A DNA stretch of 64,000 bases from Corallococcus sp. NCRR (lineage in GTDB: Bacteria > Myxococcota > Myxococcia > Myxococcales > Myxococcaceae): the NCBI RefSeq assembly GCF_026965535.1, contig NZ_CP114039.1:4898001-4962000 (forward strand), in the 5' to 3' direction. Position 1 is the stretch's first letter; each line of letters opens with the position of its first letter. Of this stretch, positions 16,633 through 25,637 are shown piece by piece. The position numbers and the translations under genes are program-made. The notes beneath the pieces are model-generated. The model ran no database searches. It saw nothing but the letters and a program-made list of their open reading frames with translations, and was not told the origin of the DNA.

Positions 16633-17586
16633 TCAGACGAACAGCGAGCTCAGCGAGTCCGCGCGGTGGATGCGCGCGATGGCCTCGCCGAAGAGGGCGT
16701 CCGTCTGCAGGGCGCGGATCTTCGGGCAGGCCTTTGCGTTGGCCGCCAGCGGCACCGTGTCCGTGAAGACGACCTCCTCCAGGACGGAGTCGGTGATGCG
16801 CTGGATGGCGGGGCCGGACAGGATGGGGTGCACCGCGTACGCGAGCACCCGGCGCGCGCCCTTGTCCTTCAGCGCGAGCGCCGCCTGGGCGAGCGTGCCC
16901 GCGGTGTCCACCATGTCGTCCACCAGGATGGCGTCCTTGCCCTTCACGTCGCCAATGAGGTTCATCACCTCCGAGGCGTTGGGGCGCGGGCGGCGCTTGT
17001 CGATGATGGCCAGCCCCGTGTTCAGCCGCTTGGAGTAGGCGCGCGCGCGCTCCACGCCGCCGGCGTCCGGGCTGACGATGACCAGCTCGCTCGACTCCGG
17101 GAAGCGCTTGCGGATGTCCTCCAGGAACACCGGCGAGCCGTAGAGGTGATCCGAGGGCATGTTGAAGAAGCCCTGGATCTGCCCGGCGTGCATGTCCATG
17201 GACACCACCCGGTTGACGCCCGCGACCTCCAGCATGTCCGCCACCAGCTTCGCGGTGATGGGCGTGCGGGCCGCCACCTTCCGGTCCTGCCGCGCGTAGC
17301 CGTAGTAGGGCATCACCGCGGTGATGGAGCCGGCGCTCGCCCGCTTGAGGGCGTCGCACATGATGAGCAGCTCCATCAGGTGGTGGTTCGTCGGCGGGCA
17401 CGTGGACTGGACGATGAAGACATCCTGTCCGCGGACGTTCTCGCCGATCTCGACGTGGATCTCCCCGTCGGAGAACGTGTCCACTACCGCCTTGCCCAGG
17501 GGCCGCTGGAGGTATTCGCAGATGCGATGCGCCAACGCCGGGTTGGAGTTCCCGGCGAACACCTTGAAGTCACGCGACGGCTGCAT
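16633..17586 (-). CDS. prs: Ribose-phosphate pyrophosphokinase
   Basis: Makes PRPP from ribose 5-phosphate and ATP for nucleotide, His and Trp synthesis. At 317 residues it is the normal class I length. Visible: [10 protein letters not shown] near the start, the flexible-loop region YGYARQDRK, the metal-binding [31 protein letters not shown], and the PRPP loop [12 protein letters not shown]. It lies 42 bases after spoVG on the same strand. Several PRPP users (upp-like, hpt) are encoded within 4 kb on the other strand. Confidence 0.97.
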   Translation of the reverse strand: MQPSRDFKVFAGNSNPALAHRICEYLQRPLGKAVVDTFSDGEIHVEIGENVRGQDVFIVQSTCPPTNHHLMELLIMCDALKRASAGSITAVMPYYGYARQDRKVAARTPITAKLVADMLEVAGVNRVVSMDMHAGQIQGFFNMPSDHLYGSPVFLEDIRKRFPESSELVIVSPDAGGVERARAYSKRLNTGLAIIDKRRPRPNASEVMNLIGDVKGKDAILVDDMVDTAGTLAQAALALKDKGARRVLAYAVHPILSGPAIQRITDSVLEEVVFTDTVPLAANAKACPKIRALQTDALFGEAIARIHRADSLSSLFV

Positions 17587-17628
17587 GGGGGCGCTGACTA
17601 ACCCGTGAGCGCCCCGAATGGAAGTTCG

Positions 17629-17928
17629 TTAGTCGAGTTCAGCCGCCACGGAACCGAGCGTCCCGTTCTGCGCCTGGTGAAGGTGTTTCTCGTACTCGAT
17701 GAGGATGACCCGCTCCATCTGGCTTCGCGTGTCCGCGTTCAACGGATGGGCGATGTCCTTGTAGGTCCCGTCCTTCCGTTTTTTCGCGGGCATCGCGATG
17801 AAGAGCCCGGTGGAGCCGTGGATCACCTTCAGGTCGCGCACGACGAAGCAGTGATCCAGGGTGATGGTGACGTACGCCTTGAGCTTGTCCTCTTCGACCG
17901 GAAACACCCGGACGTCGGTGATGTTCAT
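17629..17928 (-). CDS. spoVG: SpoVG family RNA/DNA-binding regulator
   Basis: A 99-residue protein with the complete SpoVG signature: MNITDVRVFPV, LKAYVTITLDHCFVVRDLKVI, GLFIAMPAKKRKDG and DIAHPLNADTR. SpoVG proteins bind nucleic acid and act as global regulators in Firmicutes and spirochaetes. In myxobacteria, which do not form endospores, the role is not settled. It heads the run spoVG-prs-rplY-pth. A G-rich stretch directly before the ATG at 17928 serves as ribosome-binding site. Confidence 0.95.
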   Translation of the reverse strand: MNITDVRVFPVEEDKLKAYVTITLDHCFVVRDLKVIHGSTGLFIAMPAKKRKDGTYKDIAHPLNADTRSQMERVILIEYEKHLHQAQNGTLGSVAAELD

Positions 17929-18044
17929 GGTCCCCCCCCGAACCTGGAAGGCCGGAGCTACGGGGAAGCCTGGGACAGACTGAAGGTGAAAAGCAAGCGC
18001 CCCCTACCTGTCGCGCCGGGGACCGTTCACTGGTCCTCCAGCCG

Positions 18045-18416
18045 TCATGCCCCGAAGGGCCAATGACTCACCAGGTGGGCCAGGAAGGCCAGGTGGTAGA
18101 CCACGATGATGGCGTAGACGATGGCGCCCGCGCGGATGGCGAAGCGGCTGGCCTTGAGCCGGCGGTGCAGGCACAGCAGGCACAGCCCCGCGTTCACGAT
18201 GAGCAGCTTGGAGAACATGAAGAGCAGCGGTGACTGCTCGTACGCCACGCGCATCACCGGGTTGAGCTCCTCCGCCACCCCCAGTTGCAGGAAGAGCAGG
18301 GTGAAGAGCCCGTCCAGCAGGTTCAGCATCAGCAGCGCCACCGACGCCGGTGACATGTAGAAAGAAGCCTGCTGCGCCCAACCGCCCGTCTGCACCTCGT
18401 TCGCCGTCGCCGCCAC
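18045..18416 (-). CDS. DUF5658-like small membrane protein
   Basis: A 123-residue protein with three hydrophobic helices (VALLMLNLLDGLFTLLFL, LFMFSKLLIVNAGLCLLCL, GAIVYAIIVVYHLAFLAHLV). The pattern NLLDGLFTLLFLQLG followed by ELNPVMR and FSKLL matches the DUF5658 family of uncharacterised membrane proteins. The GTG start at 18416 follows a G-rich stretch. It is upstream of spoVG on the same strand, 116 bases apart, so an operon is possible but not shown. Confidence 0.7.
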   Translation of the reverse strand: MAATANEVQTGGWAQQASFYMSPASVALLMLNLLDGLFTLLFLQLGVAEELNPVMRVAYEQSPLLFMFSKLLIVNAGLCLLCLHRRLKASRFAIRAGAIVYAIIVVYHLAFLAHLVSHWPFGA

Positions 18417-18612
18417 GCCCCACCCCCAAGGTTCCCGTCCTGGTACCTGGGGTCAGGGCTATTCAAATCCCTTGCCAGGGCTTTGCGGGACTTCCGGGAA
18501 GCAGCCGGGCAGGCGGCACGGACGGGGGGCTTGCCGGGCTGGAAACGAAATTGACGGGAAGGGGTGGGTCGCGGAGATTGGCCCCGCCCAGCGACACCCC
18601 GACGAGTGCCCA

Positions 18613-19212
18613 TTGCATCAATTCCCCAAAGATATCGGGTGGATAGAGGTCATCTGCGGATCGATGTTCTCCGGCAAGACGGAGGAGTTGATCCGCCGCG
18701 TCAAGCGCGCGCTGTACGGCCGGCAGAAGGTGCGCGTGTTCAAGCCGCGCATCGACACGCGCTACGACGACACGCAGGTGGTCAGCCACAGCCAGTTGAA
18801 ATTGACGTCCCTGCCCATCGAAAGGGCTGAAGAAATTTTCCGGCACCTGTCCGCCGACACGCAGGTGGTGGGCATCGACGAGGTGCAGTTCCTGGGCGGT
18901 GAGGTGGTGCAGGTGTGCGAGGCGCTCGCCCAGCGGGGCATGCGCGTCATCTGCGCGGGCCTGGACCAGGACTACCAGGGGCGCCCCTTCGAACCGATGC
19001 CGCAGCTGATGGCGGTGGCGGAGTACGTGACGAAGGAGCTGGCCATCTGCGCGGTGTGCGGGAACCCGGCCAACCGTTCGCAGCGCATCATTGGCAGCGA
19101 GGAGCGGGTGGTGGTGGGCGCGGCGGGGGCCTACGAGCCGCGCTGCCGCAAGTGTCACGTGGCGGAACCCGCGGAGGCGAGCCCTCCGCAGACGCTGAAG
19201 CTGTTCGACTGA
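18613..19212 (+). CDS. tdk: Thymidine kinase (type II)
   Basis: Phosphorylates thymidine in the pyrimidine salvage pathway. The P-loop CGSMFSGKTEELIRRVKRA lies near the N-terminus, with the DEVQFLGGE Walker B strand and the lasso domain with two Cys pairs (AVCGNP and RCRKC) that bind structural zinc. About 199 residues is normal for type II kinases. The start is placed at TTG 18613, giving the N-terminus LHQFPKDIGWIEVICGSMF; the frame is open further upstream but shows no conserved sequence. It begins a salvage cluster with the next two genes. Confidence 0.93.
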   Translation: MHQFPKDIGWIEVICGSMFSGKTEELIRRVKRALYGRQKVRVFKPRIDTRYDDTQVVSHSQLKLTSLPIERAEEIFRHLSADTQVVGIDEVQFLGGEVVQVCEALAQRGMRVICAGLDQDYQGRPFEPMPQLMAVAEYVTKELAICAVCGNPANRSQRIIGSEERVVVGAAGAYEPRCRKCHVAEPAEASPPQTLKLFD

Positions 19213-19252
19213 ACGCCGCACGCCGCCATCACCGGCGCGGGAGCTCCATCCG

Positions 19253-20068
19253 ATGCGCGACACCCTCTACGCGAACGTGCCCTTCAAGTTGAACGAGATG
19301 GCCCACCACTATGGGCCCAACGTCCACCTGGTGGGAAATCCGTTTCTCCTCTCCCAGCTGGCCACGCTGTGCGCCAAGGGCACGCTGCAGCCGCAGATCA
19401 ACCGGCTGGTGGAGCAGCTCTACACGGACCTGGTGAAGACGGTCATCAACGCGGAGTTCCCGCGCAAGATGGTCACGATTCCCACGCGCATGATCGACTC
19501 CACGCCCCTGGGCATCTACCAGGGCGAGGTGGTGGACCCGCAGCTGCGCGTGGTGACGGTGAACATCGCGCGCGCGGGCACGCTGCCGTCGCAGGTGACG
19601 TACGACCTGCTCAACTTCACGGTGGACCCGTCCCTGGTGCGCCAGGACCACATCATCATGAGCCGGATGATCGACGCGGCCCAGGCGGTGGTGGGTTCGG
19701 AGATTGGCGGCGCGAAGATTGGCGGGGACGTGGACGACGCGTTCGTGCTGTTCCCGGACCCCATGGGGGCCACGGGCGGCAGCTTGGCCACGGCCATCCA
19801 GCTGTACAAGACGCGGGTGCCCGGGAAGGCCCGGCGCATCATCACGCTCAACCTCATCGTCACGCCGGAGTACCTGCGCCGGATGACGACGGAGCACCCG
19901 GACGTCATCATCTACGCGCTCCGTCTGGACCGCGGCCTGTCCCCGCCGGAGGTGTTCGGCACCGCGCCGGGCCTGCTCTGGGAGAAGGAGCGGGGGTTGG
20001 ATGACCGGCAATACATCGTCCCCGGCGGCGGCGGCTTCGGGGAGATCATGAACAACGCCTACGTGTAG
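19253..20068 (+). CDS. upp: Uracil phosphoribosyltransferase family protein
   Basis: A 271-residue type I PRTase. The PRPP-binding loop is FPDPMGATGGSLATAI, matching the VDPMLATGGS of Upp, and the uracil-binding tail is present in altered form (YIVPGGGGFGE against the usual PGLGDFGDR). It is about 60 residues longer than E. coli Upp because of an N-terminal extension, and the altered tail leaves the exact base uncertain. Cytoplasmic pyrimidine salvage is likely, given tdk directly upstream and hpt 12 bases downstream. Confidence 0.75.
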   Translation: MRDTLYANVPFKLNEMAHHYGPNVHLVGNPFLLSQLATLCAKGTLQPQINRLVEQLYTDLVKTVINAEFPRKMVTIPTRMIDSTPLGIYQGEVVDPQLRVVTVNIARAGTLPSQVTYDLLNFTVDPSLVRQDHIIMSRMIDAAQAVVGSEIGGAKIGGDVDDAFVLFPDPMGATGGSLATAIQLYKTRVPGKARRIITLNLIVTPEYLRRMTTEHPDVIIYALRLDRGLSPPEVFGTAPGLLWEKERGLDDRQYIVPGGGGFGEIMNNAYV

Positions 20069-20080
20069 AGGGAGCACCCG

Positions 20081-20617
20081 GTGACGACGTTCCACGAGAA
20101 GGATGTCGGCGTCCTCATCTCCGAGGAGGCCGTGCAGGCGCGCGTGAAGGAGCTGGGCGCGCAGATTACCCGCGACTACCAGGGCAAGGAGCTGACGCTC
20201 ATCTGCGTGCTCAAGGGCTCCGCGTTCTTCGCCATCGACCTGGCGCGGGCCATTGATTTGCCGCTGACGCTCGAGTTCCTGGGCGTGGCCAGCTACCACG
20301 GCGGCACGGAGTCCACGGGCGAGGTGCGCATCACCACGGACGTGTCCAAGCCGATGGCGGGCAAGCACCTGCTCATCATCGAGGACATCATCGACACGGG
20401 GCTCACCATGAGCTTCCTCCTGGAGAACCTCCGGGCGCGCCACCCGGCGTCGGTGAAGATCTGCTCGCTCCTGGAGAAGCCCGCGCGGGCCAAGACGAAG
20501 GTGGACATCGACTACAAGGGCTTCGTCATCGACGACAAGTTCGTGGTCGGGTACGGCCTGGACTACGGCGAGAAGTACCGGAACCTGCCGTTCATCGGCA
20601 TCTGGAAGCACGTCTGA
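20081..20617 (+). CDS. hpt: Hypoxanthine(-guanine) phosphoribosyltransferase
   Basis: Converts hypoxanthine/guanine plus PRPP to IMP/GMP. The 178-residue protein has [15 protein letters not shown], the flexible loop [12 protein letters not shown], the PRPP loop [15 protein letters not shown], and the base-binding [22 protein letters not shown] start with GAGGGAG upstream. It is the third gene of the tdk-upp-hpt salvage cluster. Confidence 0.96.
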   Translation: MTTFHEKDVGVLISEEAVQARVKELGAQITRDYQGKELTLICVLKGSAFFAIDLARAIDLPLTLEFLGVASYHGGTESTGEVRITTDVSKPMAGKHLLIIEDIIDTGLTMSFLLENLRARHPASVKICSLLEKPARAKTKVDIDYKGFVIDDKFVVGYGLDYGEKYRNLPFIGIWKHV

Positions 20618-20837
20618 GAAGCGCCTGATGGGCTCGGGCACCCCTCCCTCCGGGGTGGGGGCCTTGAGTCTTCGAGGGCCCCGCTCACGCGCCGCACGGC
20701 GGCCGTGGGCAGGGCCTTCGCGCGTTCCGGGGCGCACGCATGCACAGCCTCTCCTCTGGACACCTCAAGGAGGCTTGAGCATGCGAGACGGGAACGTGAG
20801 GGCCCCCCCGCGGTCGGCGGCAGCGGGAGGGGACGCA

Positions 20838-21608
20838 ATGCAGAAGTACCTGGCGGAGGCCGTCGGCACGTTCGTGCTGGTGCTCGGCGGCGTCGGGGCG
20901 GCGGTGCTGGCGGGCGACCGCATCGGCTTCCTGGGCGTGGCCTTCGCCTTCGGGCTGTCACTCCTGGCCATGGTCTACACGGTGGGCCCCATCTCCGGCT
21001 GCCACGTGAACCCGGCCGTGACGGTGGGCCTCTTGATGGCGGGCAAGTTCGACAAGCGGCACGTGGCTGGCTACGTCATCGCGCAGTGCGTGGGCGCCAT
21101 CGTCGCGGCGGGCGTGGTGCTGCTCATCGCGAAGGGCGCGCCGGGCGGCTACTCCGCGGGCGCGGAGGGCCTGGGCAGCAACGGCTACGGGGCGGCGTCG
21201 CCGGAGGGCTATGGCGGCGGGGCGGCCTTCCTCACGGAGGTCGCGCTCACCTTCCTGCTGGTGCTGACGGTGCTGGGGGCCACGGACTCGCGCGCGCCGG
21301 TGGGCTTCGCGGGCCTGGCCATTGGCCTGGTGCTGACGCTCATCCACCTGGTGGGCATCCCCGTCACCAACACGTCGGTGAACCCGGCGCGCAGCCTGGG
21401 CCCGGCGCTCTTCGCCGGAGGGGACGCCCTGCGCCAGCTGTGGCTGTTCATCATCGCGCCGCTCTTGGGGGCGGCCTTCGCGTCCGCGGTGTACCGGCTG
21501 GTGAACCGCCCGGCGGTGCAGATCTCCGCCGCGCGCGCGGAGCAGGCGACGGAGGAGGAGCGCCGCGAGCGCGTGGTGGGCCGGCGCGACGTGGAGCGCC
21601 CCGTCTGA
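20838..21608 (+). CDS. aqpZ: Aquaporin Z (water channel)
   Basis: A MIP-family channel of 256 residues with six hydrophobic segments and both NPA loops (GCHVNPAVTVGLL and TNTSVNPARSLGPA). The aromatic/arginine filter positions read Phe (AFAFGLS), His (LTLIHLVGIPVTNTS), Thr and Arg, the pattern of water-selective AqpZ rather than GlpF. ATG 20838 follows GGGAGGGG. An upstream in-frame ATG at 20781 also has AAGGAGG before it and would add 19 residues not typical of the family, so the start is not certain. The C-terminal tail is charged. Confidence 0.93.
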   Translation: MQKYLAEAVGTFVLVLGGVGAAVLAGDRIGFLGVAFAFGLSLLAMVYTVGPISGCHVNPAVTVGLLMAGKFDKRHVAGYVIAQCVGAIVAAGVVLLIAKGAPGGYSAGAEGLGSNGYGAASPEGYGGGAAFLTEVALTFLLVLTVLGATDSRAPVGFAGLAIGLVLTLIHLVGIPVTNTSVNPARSLGPALFAGGDALRQLWLFIIAPLLGAAFASAVYRLVNRPAVQISAARAEQATEEERRERVVGRRDVERPV

Positions 21609-21615
21609 AGCACGA

Positions 21616-21650
21616 AGGCCGTGCCTCGCTGCTGTCGCGGGGCACGGCCT
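21616..21650. terminator. Bidirectional hairpin between aqpZ and nrdB
   Basis: A perfect 10-bp stem (AGGCCGTGCC at 21616-21625 with GGCACGGCCT at 21641-21650) and a 15-base loop lie between convergent stop codons. No T run. Confidence 0.65.
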
Positions 21651-21677
21651 CGAGTGGGTGAAGCAGGGGAGGGGGCT

Positions 21678-22688
21678 TTAGAAGGCGGCGTCGAAGACGA
21701 CGTCGTTGGCGGCGCCCACGCCCACGGCGACCTGGTAGGACGACACGCGGCGCTCGAAGAAGTTGGTGAGCTCCTGCACGTCCTGCAGGTCCATGAAGTG
21801 CAGCGGGTTCTTGGTGTGGAAGATGGGGGCCATGCCCAGCATCTGGAGGCGCTGGTCGGCCACGTACTCCAGGTAGCCGCGCATCTCCTGCACGGACAGG
21901 CCCATCACGCCGCCGCTCAAGAGGTCCTGGGCGAACTGCGTCTCGCACTCCACCGCGTCGCGCATCATCTGCACGACGTCCTTCTCCAGGCCCGCGTCGA
22001 AGAGGTCCGGCTCCTCCTTGCGCGCGGTCTTGATGGCCTCGAAGGCGAAGGCCATGTGGGCGGACTCGTCGCGGAACACCCAGTTGGTGCCCGCGGCCAG
22101 GCCGTTGAGCAGCCCCTTGCTGCGCAGGAAGTACACGTATGCGAAGGCCGCGAAGAAGAAGAGGCCTTCAATGCAGCCCGCGAAGCAGATGAGGTTCAGG
22201 AGGAACTGGCGGCGGTCCGACTTGGAGCGGACCTGATCCAGCGCCTGGATGCTGTCCATCCACTTCATGCAGAAGCGCGCCTTGCGCTGGATGGACGGGA
22301 TGTTGTCCACCGCCGCGAAGGCCTTGGCGCGCTCGGCCGGGTCGGGCACGTAGGTGTCCAGCAGCGTCAGGTAGAACTGGACGTGCAGGGCCTCTTCGTA
22401 CAGCTGGCGCGACAGGTACATGCGCGCTTCGGGCGCGTTCAGGTGCTTGTAGAGGTTGAGCACCAGGTTGTTGCCGACGATGGAGTCGCCCGTGGCGAAG
22501 AACGCCACCAGCCGGTGGATGAGGTGACGCTCCGCGTCCGTCATCTTCGAGCGCAGGTCCACCAGGTCCGTGGAGAAGTCGATCTCCTCCACCGTCCAGG
22601 TGTTCTTGATGGCGTTGCGGTACATCTCGAAGAAGACGGGATACGCCATGGGGCGCAGCGTCAGGTTCATTCCCGGATCGAGCAGCAT
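21678..22688 (-). CDS. nrdB: Class I ribonucleotide reductase, beta subunit
   Basis: Carries the di-metal/tyrosyl radical cofactor for dNTP synthesis. In the 336-residue protein the metal and radical positions are visible: the first carboxylate in the FFATGDSIVGNN region, then YEEALHVQFY, where Glu99, His102 and Tyr106 keep the Glu-x2-His-x3-Tyr spacing of E. coli E115/H118/Y122. The second cluster is in RDESAHMAFAFE. The C-terminus ends in a flexible tail for NrdA docking. It lies 53 bases downstream of nrdA. Confidence 0.95.
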   Translation of the reverse strand: MLLDPGMNLTLRPMAYPVFFEMYRNAIKNTWTVEEIDFSTDLVDLRSKMTDAERHLIHRLVAFFATGDSIVGNNLVLNLYKHLNAPEARMYLSRQLYEEALHVQFYLTLLDTYVPDPAERAKAFAAVDNIPSIQRKARFCMKWMDSIQALDQVRSKSDRRQFLLNLICFAGCIEGLFFFAAFAYVYFLRSKGLLNGLAAGTNWVFRDESAHMAFAFEAIKTARKEEPDLFDAGLEKDVVQMMRDAVECETQFAQDLLSGGVMGLSVQEMRGYLEYVADQRLQMLGMAPIFHTKNPLHFMDLQDVQELTNFFERRVSSYQVAVGVGAANDVVFDAAF

Positions 22689-22741
22689 TTCTTCGGCACT
22701 CCCTTACAGACGAAAACGAATGGGGTGGGGACGGCCAGGGG

Positions 22742-25213
22742 CTACTGGCACGCCTCGCACGCCTCGGGGTTTTCCAGCGAGCACGCCACCGCTTCCGCCT
22801 CCGCGGTCACCGTCTGCGGCGCGGGCGTGGGGGCGGCCGTCATCGTCGGGCCGCCCTGGCCCACGGTGGCCTTGGCGATGCGGGTCGCCGGGCGCGAGCG
22901 CATGTAATACGTGGTCTTCAGCCCCTTCTGCCACGCGTAGAAGTACATGGAGGACAGCTTCCCGATGTTGGGCGTCTCCACGAAGAGGTTGAGCGACTGG
23001 CTCTGGTCGATGAAGGCGCCGCGGTCCGCGCCCATGTCCAGCAGCGAGCGCATGGGGATCTCCCACGCGGTGCGGTAGATGGCGCGCAGCTCCTCGGGCA
23101 GCTCCGTGAGGTCCTGCACGCTGCCTTCGGCCAGCTTGATGCGGTTGCGGGTGTTCTCGTTCCAGAGGCCCAGCTGCTGCAGGTCGCGCACCAGGTAGCG
23201 GTTCACCTGGAGGAAGTCACCGGACAGCGTCTCGCGCTTGAAGAGGTTGGACACCTGCGGCTCGATGCACTCGTAGCAGCCGGCGATGGACGCGATGGTG
23301 GCCGTGGGCGCGATGGCGATCATCAGCGAGTTGCGCAGGCCCACCTTCATGATGCGCGAGCGCAGCGCGTCCCAGCGCAGCGTGTCCTCCGGGACGATGC
23401 CCCAGCTGTCGAACTGGAGCTCGCCCTTGGCCGCGCGCGTCTCCGGGAAGGACGGGTGCGCGCCGAACTGCTCCGCCAGGTCGGAGGAGGTGACGAGCGC
23501 CGCGTAGTAGATCTCCTCCGAAATCTTCTTGGACAGGTTGCGCGCCTCCACGGAGTCGAAGGGCAGGCGCAGCTGGAAGAAGACGTCCTGGAGGCCCATC
23601 AGGCCCAGGCCCACCGGGCGCCAGCGGCGGTTGGAGTCCGCGGCGGTGGGGATGGGGTAGTAGTTGAGGTCGATGACGCGGTCCAACTGCTTGAGCGCGA
23701 GCATCGCGTTGGAGCGCAGCAGGTCGAAGTCGAACTTCCCGTCCTTCACCATGCGGCCCAGGTTGAGCGAGCCCAGGTTGCACACCGCCGTCTCACCCTG
23801 GCTCGTGACCTCCAGGATCTCGGTGCACAGGTTGGACAGGTGGATGACGTTGCCCGGCTGGCCGGTCTGGTTGCTCTTGCGGTTGCAGATGTCCTTGAAG
23901 GTCATCCAGCCGTTGCCCGTCTGGGCCAGCACCTTCATCATCCGCGCGTACAGGTCGCGCGCCTTCACCTTGCGCACGGACTGGCCCTGCGCTTCGGCTT
24001 CGACGTAGGCCTTCTCGAAGGCGTCGCCGAAGAGGTCGGTGAGGTGGGGCGTCGTCTTCGGGTCGAAGAGGCTCCACTCCTGGTCGGCCTCCACGCGGCG
24101 CATGAAGAGGTCCGGCACCCAGTTGGCCAGGTTCAGGTTGTGGGCGCGGCGGGCCTCGTCGCCGGTGTTGTCGCGCAGCTCGAGGAAGTCCTCGATGTCC
24201 GCGTGCCACGTCTCCAGGTACACGCAGCACGCGCCCTTGCGCTTGCCGCCCTGGTTCACCGCCGCCACGGACGCGTCCAGCGTCTTGAGCCACGGGACGA
24301 TGCCGTTGGAGTGGCCGTTGGTGGACTTGATCAGCGACCCCCGCGCGCGCACGCGGTGGTACGCCACGCCGATGCCGCCGCTGAACTTCGACAGCATCGC
24401 GATGTCCGAGTACTTCTTGTAGATGGCGTCCAGCTCGTCCGCCGGCGAGTCCAGCAGGAAGCAGCTGGAGAGCTGCTCGTGGCGCGTGCCGGAGTTGAAC
24501 AGGGTGGGGGAGGACGGGAGGTACTCCAGCGAGCTGAACAGGCGGTAGAGCTCGATGGCCTCGCGCGCGTTGTCGCCGGACAGGGCGCACGCCACGCGCA
24601 GGAAGAAGTCCTGCGGCGTCTCAATCACCTCGCGCGTCTGCGGGTTCTTGAGCAGGTAGCGGTCATAGACGGTGCGCAGGCCGAAGTACTCGAACAGGTC
24701 GTTGCGGACCGGGTCGATGGCGGCGTTGAGCTTGCGCGCGTTGGCCTGGACGAAGGTGAGCAGGCGGTCCGCGATGAGGCCGTGCTTGTGGCCGGCGGCG
24801 ACGGACTGGCTGAAGGACTGGATGTCCTGATTGCTGACCTCCTTCTGGATGAAGGTGGAGAGCAGGCGCGCGGAGAGCCGGGCGTACTCGGGCTCCTCCA
24901 CGATGAGGGCGGCGGCGGTCTGGATGGACAGGCTGTCCAGCTCGCGCGTGGTGGCGCCGTCATACAGGCCGCTGATGGTCTTGGTGGCCACGCGCATCAC
25001 GTCCACGCGCGACAGGCCCACGCAGGACTTGCCCACCGCGCGGACGATCTTGTTGAGGTCCACCGGCTCCGCCGTGCCGTTGCGCTTCTTCACCCGCATG
25101 GTGGTGGTGAAGTCGCCGGGAGCCGACGGGGCCTGCGTGGCGGGCGCCACGGCGGCGGAGTCGGGGGGCGGCGAGGCGACGGCGTTCGGCTTGAAGGGCG
25201 TCTGGACGGTCAC
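22742..25213 (-). CDS. nrdA: Class I ribonucleotide reductase, alpha subunit
   Basis: The catalytic subunit, 823 residues. An ATP-cone (from MRVKKRNGTAEPVDLNKIV, about residue 38) is followed by the barrel with CNLGSLNLGRMV, the allosteric specificity region, the conserved SNLCTEILE segment, and the Tyr relay near the end. The C-terminal redox tail is EACEACQ with a CxxC pair. The start is placed at GTG 25213, which has GGAAGTGAG upstream and gives a 37-residue Ala/Pro-rich lead before the ATP-cone. The frame is open to 25447, but that lies upstream of the predicted transcript start. Confidence 0.93.
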   Translation of the reverse strand: MTVQTPFKPNAVASPPPDSAAVAPATQAPSAPGDFTTTMRVKKRNGTAEPVDLNKIVRAVGKSCVGLSRVDVMRVATKTISGLYDGATTRELDSLSIQTAAALIVEEPEYARLSARLLSTFIQKEVSNQDIQSFSQSVAAGHKHGLIADRLLTFVQANARKLNAAIDPVRNDLFEYFGLRTVYDRYLLKNPQTREVIETPQDFFLRVACALSGDNAREAIELYRLFSSLEYLPSSPTLFNSGTRHEQLSSCFLLDSPADELDAIYKKYSDIAMLSKFSGGIGVAYHRVRARGSLIKSTNGHSNGIVPWLKTLDASVAAVNQGGKRKGACCVYLETWHADIEDFLELRDNTGDEARRAHNLNLANWVPDLFMRRVEADQEWSLFDPKTTPHLTDLFGDAFEKAYVEAEAQGQSVRKVKARDLYARMMKVLAQTGNGWMTFKDICNRKSNQTGQPGNVIHLSNLCTEILEVTSQGETAVCNLGSLNLGRMVKDGKFDFDLLRSNAMLALKQLDRVIDLNYYPIPTAADSNRRWRPVGLGLMGLQDVFFQLRLPFDSVEARNLSKKISEEIYYAALVTSSDLAEQFGAHPSFPETRAAKGELQFDSWGIVPEDTLRWDALRSRIMKVGLRNSLMIAIAPTATIASIAGCYECIEPQVSNLFKRETLSGDFLQVNRYLVRDLQQLGLWNENTRNRIKLAEGSVQDLTELPEELRAIYRTAWEIPMRSLLDMGADRGAFIDQSQSLNLFVETPNIGKLSSMYFYAWQKGLKTTYYMRSRPATRIAKATVGQGGPTMTAAPTPAPQTVTAEAEAVACSLENPEACEACQ

Positions 25214-25449
25214 GGGCGTCTCACTTCCAGGACAAGGCAAAGCGGAGCCACCGGGGCGGACTGACCCCGTGGGTGACGGCTCCGGTGATGAAAGGGAAGA
25301 ACTTCCGATCAGAACCCGCGGGCCTGGCGACAGCGGCCCGACATGTAGTTGTGTGTACGGCGGAAGTGGGTCTTCAGCAAGAAATCCACGCCGCCTCCGG
25401 GTTCCAGGGGCTTCCCCCTGGGCATGGGGGGAAGCGCTCGACGGCACCC

Positions 25450-25478
25450 AAGCTATGGGGGGTACCCCGGTGTGTCAA
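25450..25478 (-). promoter_or_regulatory. Candidate nrdA promoter
   Basis: On the minus strand a perfect TTGACA (complement of 25473-25478) is followed after 17 bases by TAGCTT (complement of 25450-25455). Directly upstream and touching the -35 is ACACAGGATCTAGCGT, which matches 12 of 16 positions of the NrdR box consensus as I recall it. Confidence 0.5.
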
Positions 25479-25516
25479 CGCTAGATCCTGTGTAAACCTG
25501 CCCGGAGGGTCGGATC

Positions 25517-25536
25517 GATCATTGCAATCTATGATC
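25517..25536. promoter_or_regulatory. Inverted repeat GATCAT-N8-ATGATC upstream of nrdA promoter
   Basis: A perfect 6-bp dyad in unusually AT-rich sequence, 39 bases upstream of the predicted -35. Its form suits an operator for a dimeric regulator. Confidence 0.35.
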
Positions 25537-25561
25537 ACTTGTCGACGCACTTTGGGGCGTC

Positions 25562-25588
25562 TTCCGGCCGACATTTACATGGCCGGAA
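25562..25588. promoter_or_regulatory. Inverted repeat TTCCGGCC-N11-GGCCGGAA
   Basis: A perfect 8-bp dyad around an AT-rich 11-base centre, 50 bases past the stop of the membrane-protein gene at 25638 and 84 bases upstream of the nrdA -35. It could be a weak terminator for that gene or an operator; there is no T run. Confidence 0.35.
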
Positions 25589-25637
25589 AAGCCCGTCCGG
25601 GACCGTCTTTTTCATGGGGTCACCCAACCCCTGGAGA

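Larger units (their letters stand above)
25214..25637 (-). other. Long non-coding region upstream of nrdA
   Basis: These 424 bases hold the predicted nrdA promoter, a leader of about 230 bases, a leader hairpin (25411-25418 with 25427-25434), and an AT-rich block (25510-25600) with two inverted repeats. I see no gene in it. Confidence 0.7.

Noticed and set aside
22742-25447. Upstream GTG at 25447 as the nrdA start
   Set aside because: It would add 78 residues of low-complexity sequence, lies upstream of the predicted transcript start and has no ribosome-binding site.
25443-25500. Pair of NrdR boxes upstream of nrdA
   Set aside because: Only one partial match is seen and no second box at the expected tandem spacing, so it is mentioned only as a weak hint.
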